A stretch of DNA of 64,000 bases, taken from NCBI GenBank assembly GCA_023078685.1, contig JALGAS010000004.1:2976001-3040000 (forward strand), written 5' to 3'. Both the position numbers and the translations under genes were made by a program. The notes beneath the pieces were generated by a model, which was given only the letters and a program-made list of their open reading frames with translations, had not been told where the DNA came from and ran no database searches. The DNA is from Neopestalotiopsis rosae (Eukaryota > Ascomycota > Sordariomycetes > Amphisphaeriales > Sporocadaceae). Shown here piece after piece: positions 23,682 through 34,900 of this stretch. Each line of letters starts with the position of its first letter. The stretch's first letter is position 1.

Positions 23682-26537
23682 ATGGAGGCTATCGCGGCTT
23701 TAGGGCTCGCTGCGAACATAGCCCAGTTTACCGAATATGCCGTCAAGCTAGTTTTCGAAACCCGTGAGGTATATGCTTCAGCAAAGGACTCTACAGAAGA
23801 AGCCCAGACGTTGGGTACCATCTCCGAGTCCTTGGAAAGCTTGGCTAACGGCATCGATACTGAAGAAGCCCGGGCCCTCGGGTTGTACAATCTAGTATCA
23901 CAATGCCAGAATATTGCGGAGCAGCTTCTTTCTGCGGTCGATCGTCTGCAGGTTCGTGGTGATAAGACTGCCTGGAAGAGCTTCGTGGTTGCACTACGGG
24001 CCGTTCGAAAGCAAGGTGACATTGAGAAGCTCAGGCGTCAAATCGGCGAACTACAGAACTCACTCGCACTACAACTTCAAAGTATCATCTTGTAAGTCCC
24101 TGTAAGACTTGTGGTCGATATCTAGGCTCCTGACATATGTGCTCATGCAGCGATCGACAGTCAAAATTATTACGTGCCTTCCAGTCTCTTGAGGACAGTA
24201 CGCGGCAGGTTGAACTTGACAGAGGCCAAGAGCTCCTTGACATCAAGAAGTCCCTACGGCTAGCTGTAGAGGAGATCAAGAATGATGCTATACTCCGTCA
24301 TGAGAGCGTTCGGAATTATAATAATAAGTTGAGAAAAGCGCAAGATGTCTCTCTCGATGATTTAGAGGAGTTTTCGAAGCGATTAAGTCGCATAGGAGCC
24401 ACCGCTCATGACGCTGTGAGAGATGCGGATTGGATTGTTCAAGAGCAGAGATGTCTGCAGAGTCTTCGTTTCAAAGAGATCCAACGCCGTTATGTCAACA
24501 TCAAAACGGCTCACGACGCTACATTCGATTGGATATTCCAGGACAACATGCCTCTCGAGGGCGGCGACAGCCTTCGCATAGGATTCCGTGAGTGGATACA
24601 AAACCGTGACGGCTATTTCTGGTTTGAAGGAAAAGCCGGATCGGGCAAGTCTACGTTGATGAAGTTCCTCTGTGAGCATCACGAGACGCTCAGGTTACTT
24701 CAGATATGGGCGAATGGTGCAAACAAACGCCTCATCACCGCGAAACACTTTTTTTTGGCACTCCGGTACGCCTTTACAGAAGTCTCAAGAGGGTCTACTG
24801 CGGTCGCTTTTGTTCGAGATTCTCAGAGCCTCCCCAAAACTTATTCATCAGATTGGCCAACAACAATATGCAGAGAGTCAAGATGTCGAGAGATGGAGCC
24901 GCGAAGAACTGTTTGAAATCTTCAGAAAGCTGGCCACTTGTGACCTCCAGGTGAGGTTTTGCTTTTTTGTCGACGGTCTAGATGAATACGATGGAGACCG
25001 AGAGGAGCTAGTCGAGCTTTTTCAGTCGTTACTGCGGATTCCAGATCTCAAGATATGCCTATCAAGTCGACCGATTCCACGATTCCGCGATGCATTCGGC
25101 AGGGATCCCACAGCCACTCTGCGACTGCAAGACCTGACGCGAAACGATATTCGCACGTACGTTAAAGACAAGTTTTTGAGCAACGAATCTTTCCAGCGAA
25201 TTGCAGCCGGAGATACACGTTACATTGAACTGGTTGAGAGTGTAGTCGATCTCGCAAACGGCGTGTTTCTCTGGGTTTATCTTGTGGTCAGATCTCTCCT
25301 CGAGGGTATGAGTAATCGAGATCACCTGAGTGATCTCCAGTATCGACTTAAAGAGCTTCCTAAGACCCTCGAAGACTTTTTTCAACACATGATTGATAAC
25401 ATAGATGACGTTTACAAAAGGCGGGCAGTGGAGGCCTTCCAAATTGCTCTTACTTGCCCGGAACCATCTTTGCGATCAACCTACACGATATTGGATCAAC
25501 TTAGAGAGACACCCAGCGAGGCCAACATTATGACAACTCGTCAGCTCGTTGCAGCGGCTGGTGACATAGAAGCCCGTCTGTATGCGCGGTGCCAAGGTCT
25601 TTTGAACGTTTCAAAGAGCCGCGGTCCACGTGGAGTCCTCATTGGTGATCACAGGGTGGACTTTCTCCATCGCAGCGTTCGCGATTTTCTCGATACCAAT
25701 AGCATGCGACAAATGATTCAATCATACTCGCACGAGTCGTTCAAACCTAATCTGGAACTGTGTCGCGCAATGCTGGCGACTATTCGCACAGTCCGTCATG
25801 ATGATTGGGCTTGGAGAATTACAAAACCTGGTGAAGATTCATGGGCCAATTTTGAACTCCTCCAGCCACTCTTCTACTTTGTTCGGGAGATAGAAGTCCA
25901 CCACCCTGGCTCACAAGACATGATAGACGGTCATCGTCTCCTTGATCAGGCCGAAACATTATTGAGACAAAGCTTGTGGAAGTGGCGGGACAATCATTTG
26001 GCATTTTTTAGTCATGCTGTCCAATATGGCCTGGCGGAGTATGTTAAACATTGCTTGGACGCTAATCCCGGGATGGTATTGCGTCAGAAGGGGAGGCCTC
26101 TTCTTGACTATGCTCTCCACCCGCGAAGGATGAGATTCCTTGATACTTCTGTCATATCGTTGAGAATCATCTCCCTATTATTGGAGAAGAAGGCCAACCC
26201 GAATGAGAACTATGCAGGCCGGACGGTATGGTTAGGTTTCTTGCATTCAACTCGAGAGGCCGCTAAGCACACCTCTACGGAATTATTCGACCGGCCAGAC
26301 TTGTACGAGATTGTCCTTCAACTTGTCAAGCACGGCGCGGATCTAAATGACTCTCTTTCTTATGTTTCAAAATCACGAAATCCTCTCGGTCGAGCCACGA
26401 ACTTGATTAAATCAAAACCGACTTCTAAGATCGGCGAGAGCGCTGGCGACTGGTTGAAATCAGTACTATCCCAGGAAAAGTACAACAGGCTTTTGGACGT
26501 CCAGAAGGCTGGGAAAGGCACCTGTTGCCTGATGTAA
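23682..26537 (+). pseudogene. STAND/NACHT P-loop NTPase (fungal NLR-like), one-base frameshift
   Basis: Homolog of the STAND gene at 2124-5406, in the opposite orientation. Exons 23682-24091 and 24151-26537 total 2797 nt, one base more than a multiple of three. Seen: the same type of N-terminal domain (starts MEAIAALGLAANIAQFTEYA), a long helical linker, Walker A GKAGSGKSTLMK, then a frame change at a run of eight T (24749-24756), after which the frame resumes as FFWHSGTPLQKS, exactly as in the homolog. Walker B FCFFVDGLDEYDGD and CLSSRP follow, then the helical C-terminal half. With one T fewer the protein would have 931 residues. The C-terminus CCLM has the form of a CaaX prenylation box. 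The extra T is either an assembly error or a real inactivating slip. No intron explains it. A truncated product would end soon after the P-loop. Confidence 0.75.
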
Positions 26538-27541
26538 GGTTTTTGGCGGAATCTTTGGAACGACATGTGGTTTTGATGACAGGCTTCCCCATTCAGCCAG
26601 CTCAACATGCTGAAATCTTAATAAAAAGTTTATTCTCTTGTACTGACATTGCTCTCGAGATTGAAGAGTTTGATAGACGAGTTCCAGCGTGTACATACAG
26701 CATCTTTGTGTCAGGTTGATTTGTATCCCGCGTTGCGTAGATATGAATATTCAGGGGGTTATCGTACGACACTGCTAACCTAGGTAGGTACATACGTAAT
26801 TATGAGTGGCTACTGCTTGACCGTGAAGGCTTAGCAGCCAGAGCCCGTTGATTGTACCAGCACTGGGGACTTCTGAGCCAAAACTCATGTTGACTGACTG
26901 GGTTGAAAACGATTAAAAACAGGGATAGTGATGTCTTCCATGTTGATCTTAGGCGGTTTAACATGAGTAAATTGATTGAGATGCCTGCAATGTGGTTCTT
27001 GATATCGCACATGATGTGCCGCTTGTGCTTGCTGGTATCTCAATGTCAGGGAATGGTTGGCGTCTGACATGGTTCGACTACAGGGCTTGATTAGGTACAT
27101 TTTTTGGTCCAGGCGCTCTGAACAGCCCGCTAAGGAGGTCCATAGCACTGCACTAGGCGTTGTAAATAACATTAGTGGCCACCTATCTTCAAATGGTACA
27201 CTCACTGCATGCATTTTTGCCTATCTGGCGACAAATGTTTACAGCCATGTTCTATGGAATTACACTAGGATATAAAACTGTACGATTGCTGCATGTTGTG
27301 GCATATGACTCAAAGGCTGGCTCGCTTCTCCAAGTGAACGATTGGCCATCTTTGAGGATCGCCACTGGAAGAACCGGCAAGTCAAGCCCCAACGAGCCTG
27401 ACCAAGAAACAGATATAAATATAGCTCTGTAGGTAGATAGGTAGGTACCACGTCCGGAAGAAGTTTTTGCGAATCGTCAATAAAGTTATCAACCCCGGTC
27501 TCATTCCTAGATCATACGAAGACGTATCCTTTATGTTACAA
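26538..27541. other. intergenic region without a supported gene
   Basis: This 1 kb region lies between the convergent ends of the second STAND gene and the second P450. It is AT-rich, with short TAGGTAGGTA-type repeats near 26780 and 27430. Short ORFs on both strands resemble nothing I recognise. Confidence 0.4.
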
Positions 27542-29407
27542 TTAGATCTTCTCGATGCTTATCTCTAGCCCTGTAGGCTTGAGTGTGAGGCTCGGGTTCT
27601 CGCAAACAAACGGCTTCTCCACCCTCAGGAAACGATAGCGACTCATCATTTCCACCAGGACGGTCTTGATCTCGACCATGGCAAAGTGGCGACCAGCGCA
27701 GATGCGCGGGCCGTTGGAAAAGGCAGAAAAGGCGTGCGGCGACTGCTGAGCCTCCGTAAGGCGACTCCAGCGGCTCGGGTCCACCTTGTCGGCGTCGTCG
27801 CCCCAGACCAGCGGGTTGAGCATGGCCATGGAAAAGACCACATCAATGGTCGTATCCTTGCGGACATGGACACCGTCAATGACCAAGTCGGTCACAGCCT
27901 GACGATGAATAGTGGTGGCTTTATTATGAACGATGAGTACCAGCCTATTATCATGAACGTATGGCAAATGCGACTTACCTGGGGGATAAACGCGGAGAGA
28001 TTCCTTGATAAAACAATTCAAATATGGCAGTTTGTCGACCTCGGTGAAACCTGGGTGCGGATTCTTTGCGAGTAACTCCATGATCTCTGCGCGAAGAGTG
28101 TTCTGGACGTCATGCTGTGTAGCAAATATGTACGCGCTCCACGCCAGCATGTTGGCACTCGTGTCGACGCCAGCCGCCATGAATTGAAGCAGCTATCGAA
28201 TACCGTCATTAGTAATTGCAGCACTGAACATGAATTGAACTCTTACGTGACCTAGAAAGTTGTCCTCGGCGATCCCTTCAGCAGGGCCGCCAGGCATGCT
28301 CTCCTCAACAATGAACGTCAAAAGGTCGCGCGATTCGGAATTGTCAGCTTTTCCTGACCGCACCTTTCCCGTGACTTCCGCGGTCCGCGCTCGGATGAGG
28401 CCCCTCAAGACATCGTGAAGCCATGATGTTGCATATAAATAGTCGCGGTTAGCCTTGAGCGGCAGCCACCGAATCGGGACGAAGCCATTGGCGAACAGAA
28501 GCGCATTCCCAAGAGGGCCTTGAGAGAAGATGGATTCGTACGCCTGGTAAAAACTGTAGCTTTGTGCCCTAGTGTCACGATCCTTCTCGCCGGTGAAGCT
28601 TGTAGATCTTAGATTGGTTAGGTCCTGTCCCAACACGGTTTTGCCCACAATGTCGAGCGTAAATCTGGTGAAAGTCTCTGCCACATTCACATTTCCAGAT
28701 TTACCATTGCCAGCGGCAATGGCCCGGTCAAACAGCTCGGCGACTTCCTTGGCTTTTTCCAAGAACACTGGCTCCAGCTTGCGAGTAGTTGGCACAGAGA
28801 AGGGCCCGGCCAACATCTTGCGATGGGCGCGGTGCTTATCGAGAACAACGTATCAGCATCTTTGTGTTTAGGTAGTCCCTACCTTGTGGACTTACTTCCT
28901 CGAATTCCAAAACTAGCACTCCTTGCCCAGTGATTGCGCCGGTGACTTTGCGCCAAGAGTCGGGCTTCTTGAATGAGTAACATTTCGTCTGTAAGACATC
29001 CTTGTACGAGTTCAGACTATTGCAGACCAACACTTCCTTGTTGGCAAATGCCAGGTATCTGATCATGGGCGCATCTGGCCACTGTCTCATCCATTGCACG
29101 TACAGCTCCGTGGGAGAGCTAGCCTTGATGAAGTTGATGGACTGCCCCAGTAAAAAGTGATTATCCTAGGTCAAGTCAGCGATGAGTGTCCTTGCTCTGA
29201 TCATGTCTGCTCCAAACCCACTGTTGGCCCCGGTAGATGACGATACGGTGAGAAGTACTTGTGATACAGGAAGATGCGGTAGTACTTGAGTGGTATATAA
29301 TGAAGTACAAATAATGCAACGACGATTTTGGTCGCTACAAGGTAATCGTAGACCGACAAGATGTAGCTCTCGAGAGCAGCAAGCCCGGCGCAGGCGATCA
29401 AATCCAT
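27542..29407 (-). CDS. cytochrome P450 monooxygenase, full length
   Basis: Membrane-anchored haem monooxygenase, probably of secondary metabolism. Five exons: 29407-29222, 29165-28896, 28834-28247, 28192-27979, 27918-27542; 544 residues in frame, a normal length. Seen: an N-terminal anchor (about residues 20-40) followed by a RHLPGPT hinge, a C-helix HRAHRKMLAGPFS, the I-helix AAGVDTSANMLAW, the ExxR motif in FIKESLRVYPP, and the haem-binding loop FSNGPRICAGRHFA with the axial Cys. All hallmark residues are present, so the enzyme should be active. It runs tail to tail with the second STAND gene, and its upstream neighbour is a HET gene on the same strand. Whether it belongs to the 6-23 kb metabolic block is uncertain, as the STAND gene separates them. 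Confidence 0.9.
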
Positions 29408-30078
29408 GCTAACAACTTGCAATGTGAACAAAGGACCAAAGTTTACAAAAGAAAACAGAACTTCATCAAAACAGAAAACAGCAGACCACCCAAGCGATGC
29501 GGGAAACATTCTTTGCGGAGCACCCCTCGGTTGGAAGTCTTGAATGAGTGGCTGCTAGCCGCAGTAGATCCAGCATGCGGAAAGAACATACGAAGGCAGC
29601 AGCAACAACATCCGGACTGTGGCCGGAGACCCCTGTATGTAGTACCAGCTTTGCCGATATCCTCCGGATAGGCGCAAAGGTTACTATGCGCCCTTCTCGA
29701 GTCTCTGAGTACTTGTACATGTCGTTGAATCTTGGCCGCTGTTCCTGACCCATGAAGCGGGCCATGATTCCCAGACATGTCCGCATCCAGTAGCTACGGC
29801 TGGATCGGGCGATGGGTTCGTCGTGAATCTCACAAGTCTATCTAGTCACATGTTATAATTTATTCAATATAATTCCTCGCTTCTAAGTGCCATGATGGCC
29901 AAACATGGCTTTGATTTCCGGCTTTAGCATTTACTTACTCAGCCATATATATATGTATGTATAAGAAGAAGAAGAAAAAGTCTCACGAAGGGTCATTCAG
30001 TTGCTGCTTGCCTTGTTCGTTCCTATGTCCGCGGCATTCCCAAACCTGTGCACGTGGTATCAGCCTTATGGTGGAGGG
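29408..30078. other. intergenic spacer, second P450 promoter
   Basis: This 671 bp stretch holds the P450 promoter and the 3' end of the HET gene. There is a short TA-rich and GAA-rich tract near 29945-29980. No gene is seen. Confidence 0.4.
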
Positions 30079-31965
30079 TTAAACAAGCACAACTGGCTTA
30101 AAACGCGGCATGAAATCCTCCGTCAACAGTTCTTCAACCCTCACACCGTGGACCACGCTTTCTCCAACTAGTCGGTACGTCTCATAGTTGGTGTTTCTGC
30201 GCAGTAAATAGGGGACACGGCCTTTATCGAGAATCCATACTTCGTCCCCTGGCTGAATCCTGTCCGGGCCCGCTCCTAAATATCCATCTGTCGTGGTATA
30301 CAACCGGCGTTGCGCCATGATGTAATACGCGCGTTTTTCATTGCGCAGCGCTTCGTAGCCTTGCTGAATTTGATCAAAATCGAACATTTCAGGATAAAGA
30401 TCATGGAGAGTTCTTCTCATGTATCCACAGATATCGGCTCCCCTTTCCGTCTCGGCATCCACTAAGCGAACCATCACCAAGTATTTCCAAGAAAGCCATC
30501 GCCGGAATTGGGTTTCCCAATTTCTTCTGAGGTCCAAGACGCTTTCGGTCAATATGTACCATAAAGCTTTGGGCATAGATGACACAGTCTTGTAATCGTG
30601 TTGTGGTCGCTGACACATGTCAAGGAAATATATCATGAACTCGGGAGATTTATTCAATGGAGCCACATCTCCAACAGTAGTCAAACAAGTACCATAAAGA
30701 CGTAGGCGGTCTCCGTCGACTGCAGGCATACCAATACCACAAGTGCAATCAGCTCGACAATCGCGAACGATTTGTATAATATCAACATGCCTCGTGTAAT
30801 CAGGAACCCAGGACGGCGTCTTTTTATGTTCGCATTCGTTCTGGTTCCCAGCCATAGATAAAACATCTAGATGATACATCTCGCGCACAAGTACCTCCGT
30901 AAATTTGACGTAGGTCTGTTCTGTGCTGAGACTGTAGTCTGGCGTGAAGCTTAACTCCAGTTCTGGTGGCGCTGACTGCCAAAGCAGCCCGAGGTAGGCG
31001 AATATCTTGTCCCTGTCATCTGAGATTTCAAATCGGGCAAGGAACTGGATTATCTCTAATAGCTTCGCATACCACTGCTGGACCGGGGTTTCCGCTTCGT
31101 ATAATATAGACTTTGTGCGGATTGTGGAGTCAACCAACGTTCGAGTGACTGAGTTTCGGAATCCATATATGTGTCCAGTCTCCCGATGCTCATATTGGGC
31201 GTTAGTCCATCCAAATTTTCTGACGGCCTTCAGAAACCCGAACAGCTTCTCCCATGGATACTTTCGAGGTCCAAAGAAGACCATGATGTTCGATATGTCC
31301 TCTCTGACTACTTCTTGTATTGTCCATCCCCGCGTGAACCAGCATCGTTGGAGAAGATCCACGTATTCTCGCCAGAAATTTGGCCAGATCGACCACTTGT
31401 CGGGTCCAACGGTCTCTTCGATCACTTTTTCACAAGAACGATTTGGTATAACTAGGTAAGGGTCCTGATAGAGAAAATCAAAATCGTGTTGAAGTATGGC
31501 GGGGATGAAATCATCCAAGATCTGTTGGGCTCCTTTGGTCGGCTCCCGAGCCCCGAGCCAGATCCAAACGTGTTGAGCTGAAGCATAAATGTTGGCCATG
31601 GAGAGCACTTGTTTAGATTTCTCCTTCAAGTCCTCTTGGTTGATACATAGGGCATCGATCCACAGTAAAGGCAGCGGGTAGTCAAACGCCTTTGCCTGCT
31701 GCAGAAAATCGAACAAATTCTGGCGGACGGTCACAAATCCACTACCACATCGAAGTTCGTATGTTTTGTCCTCGTCGAATGACGGATCCATACTCAGTGG
31801 CTCGGGGCGTCCCCAAGTGTATGATAACGCCGTATATTCGGCATCCCCCAAGACGATCTGGCGAAGATCCAAGACGATGCCATGAGGTGCGCTGTCGTCC
31901 GCGGTTACGCTGAGTAGTCTGATGTGATTTTCTTGCAAGGCATCGTAGACATACGGGCTCGACAT
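30079..31965 (-). CDS. HET domain protein (heterokaryon incompatibility), intact
   Basis: Single-exon ORF of 628 residues. HET proteins trigger cell death or growth arrest when incompatible hyphae fuse, often together with STAND partners. Seen: the HET core YTALSYTWG (44-52), LWIDALCINQ (101-110), KSKQVLSMANIYASAQHVWIWLG, and GWTIQEVV after RCWFTRGW. The C-terminal 350 residues lack a domain I recognise but keep the LYGT and GDEVWIL motifs common in this family. No repeat array (WD40, TPR or ankyrin) is visible. This is the only one of the four recognition-type genes in the window without an inactivating lesion. Its upstream side is the long gene-poor stretch to Swi1. Confidence 0.9.
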   Translation of the reverse strand: MSSPYVYDALQENHIRLLSVTADDSAPHGIVLDLRQIVLGDAEYTALSYTWGRPEPLSMDPSFDEDKTYELRCGSGFVTVRQNLFDFLQQAKAFDYPLPLLWIDALCINQEDLKEKSKQVLSMANIYASAQHVWIWLGAREPTKGAQQILDDFIPAILQHDFDFLYQDPYLVIPNRSCEKVIEETVGPDKWSIWPNFWREYVDLLQRCWFTRGWTIQEVVREDISNIMVFFGPRKYPWEKLFGFLKAVRKFGWTNAQYEHRETGHIYGFRNSVTRTLVDSTIRTKSILYEAETPVQQWYAKLLEIIQFLARFEISDDRDKIFAYLGLLWQSAPPELELSFTPDYSLSTEQTYVKFTEVLVREMYHLDVLSMAGNQNECEHKKTPSWVPDYTRHVDIIQIVRDCRADCTCGIGMPAVDGDRLRLYGTCLTTVGDVAPLNKSPEFMIYFLDMCQRPQHDYKTVSSMPKALWYILTESVLDLRRNWETQFRRWLSWKYLVMVRLVDAETERGADICGYMRRTLHDLYPEMFDFDQIQQGYEALRNEKRAYYIMAQRRLYTTTDGYLGAGPDRIQPGDEVWILDKGRVPYLLRRNTNYETYRLVGESVVHGVRVEELLTEDFMPRFKPVVLV

Positions 31966-34900
31966 GTTTCCTGTGCTGGAGTTTTTGAAGAAGATACACC
32001 AGATTTGTTGATTATGGACGAGGAATCACGTTGAGGGGAAGTGTATCATTGCCTGGGCCCCGCATCCCAAGAATATTGGCAAGCATGCCTCCCCACTTTG
32101 TCTGTATATCTGATGCTCATATTTCACAATATTATCACGTGAGCGAGCAACCTCGTTTCACGGCGAATACGCTGCAGATGGACTTCTGGTTGCCACAAGC
32201 CACGACGGCTAGAGCACCATCGCCTCATCGGCCCACCACCCGCGTCAAATGCATGCTCCCTTGCAATACAGCGACAAGACCACGAAATCGCGATAAATCA
32301 AGATTCAGTCGTTCGCAGAACGCAACGCTGTCGCTGATCCTGAGTAGCGGTTCCAAGAAGCGGGAGAACAGACTAGAGCAAGTGAGCAGCCACGGTATAT
32401 TTGTATAAATATAGTCGCAAAGCAGCTGGGGGATTAGCGCCAAAACTCGCAGTCAATCGATCGATGGCTTCTAAGCAAAGTGGTAAGGCTGAGCTGAGCC
32501 ACGACAAAATCGAGCGGATATTCACCAAGGAATATGAATTCTAACAACTCTTTCGCCGCGAATTGAGCTGACCTGGCAATTCATCCAATCTACGGCACCT
32601 ACTTTCCTCGGCCTCCCCAGCTTTATTTAATAACAGGCCAAGTCAGTGTAATTAATAGGCATCCGATAGACTGACATGGTTTTGTACAATGGCCAGGGGG
32701 ACCATGCCTGGAGTGGGCGGGGCGAAAAATAGAGCCCGGGCGCCATTCCGTAGTATCTGACCCCACGTCCAGCCATGGGATATTTGAAGGACAAGAGACG
32801 GTGTGTGACCTGGTCCAAATACCCCCATAGAATTTACTTGACTGGTGGCATTTCAATTGATGCTGTCAATTTCGGTCCCTCTTTGTCTTCCCGGTGATGA
32901 ATCAGAATTGTTTCGAGGTCGGGGCGTGTCTCTTGTCTCACAAAGGAAATGCCGAAAAGTCGACCCGGCAGTGTGGCTGCATGCCATAGTGGAGATGGAA
33001 TTGCTTCCCTCGATTTGCCAGGTCAAGCATGCAGCTTGCCATGTGTGCGACATTGCAACAGACGACTCGACCACGCTGCTTATCAGGGTTTGTGTCATGG
33101 GAGAAAATAAAACAGCAGTTGTTGGGTCGATGCGAAATGGTCTGGGGTCACATTGCTTCACCTCGACCAAAAGTCCCCCAAACAGCAAGAGAAATGCTGG
33201 TTACCCATTTGACTCGGCCGAGCCATGAGAATATGGTTATGGAAATATTCGAATATGAGAATGATGGGACCAAGCTTGTCGATACTGGAAATCAACACAC
33301 AGGACACGAAATGGTGCTGATGATCGGCACAGAGCGAGTCCAAGGTTCTTCAGCACCGTTACTGTATGCATAATAACGATTTTGAAAATAAGCTGGAGAA
33401 TGTCCGAACAGGACCCAGAAGAGAAAAAAATTGAGTGAATTCGTCACGAGCTGTGGCACTATCGAGCATGGGCCGCTTATTTGGGGCCTCGCCTAAGTAG
33501 ACAACCGGCCAGGTGCCTGGTGGCAACTACTCGTGTCATCCACGCCCAAAAAGAGGGAGGAAAACGCGCAGGGCGAATTTGAGCAGGTACACAGGCAGAT
33601 AATGTTCGTTGCCAACGTACGTACCTGATGCTTGTGAGATTTTTCGTGTCTTTCCCCAAGTACCAAAGTATGAACGTTTGGTACTGTATTCACAGATGCC
33701 GAAGCTTTGTTATTTAGGATGGTTGAGGACCCACATGTAGAGTGGAAGCATAAGAAGAGAACAACTGGAAATGGCGGCAAGGAATGGAGAATAGCGACAA
33801 CGGCCGACGGAACCATAATGTGGAAATCATCCAAACTTCGGTGAGATTGAGCCATCGGCACCTAGAGATTAGAATGGGAAGACAGAGGATGGATGGAAGT
33901 GCGCGAGAATATACGCATCAGCAGGGATCGAGAGTCGACGGAAATGCGGTCTCTCTCGGCTAGGGCGCTGTCAGCGTGCAAAGTCGACGATGCGATACGA
34001 TTGAGCCATCTGCCAGTATTGTCGTCAATCAATAGGCTAGAGAAAATAGTAATGAGTCAAATCAAGGCGGAAATTCCTGATCATCCTTGGGCAACTCCGG
34101 ATAATGACGGCGCCAGGCCCCAAACCAGTGGATTGTCCAGGGAACTTGATCCCAAGTCTCCCGGGCGCTGTGAGTGTGTGGAATAGCAAAACCCCGAATG
34201 ACAACCAAAGGACGATCGTGAAATAGACCCAACCCATCCCCGTCAGCCATCGTAATTCAGGAAGGGCTTTCTGGGTAACAGGGATGTGAGGGGAAGGAAA
34301 AAAGAAAAAAGAAGGACTGTTTTGCCAGCTTTGACACACGCTCGCACCAGGAAGGTGGCCGAATGGGCAAAGGTGGCTCAACTTAAGAGTGCAGCTTGGC
34401 TCGTGACGGCCGATCTACGATTAGGAGACTCTGTATCATCGGTGGAGGACAGGACGCCACTTCTTCCCCCCAGGTTCCAGGATGAGTAGCGACGTTGAAC
34501 CAAAAGGCAAGAGGAACCAAGATGCATGACAGATTCCAGGGTAAACAGGGGCAGAAAATGAGAAGGGGAAAATAAAAAAGATTCATCCTAAGGAAAAGCG
34601 CAAACAAGTAGCATCAGCACATCGTAATCCTAAAGATTATTATGTGGTCGAGAGCGCAGAGAGAGGGTCCATGTCCCTGGCCCAGCGGAGAATTCTTGCT
34701 GCTAGGCTAGTGTTGTTCGTTCATTCAAAATTCATCAGAGCCAGCCAGCCGTCTCTTCTGACTGGGCTCGCGCTGGGCCGGCCCCGATACTTCGATCCAG
34801 GTACTCTGTACCCTTCTGTTCAATGCTAAAGCTTCCACCCCTTCCCCGTTCCTTGTGACTGTCTCTTCCTTTTCCGTTCACCTTTCTTCTCTGTTCTCCT

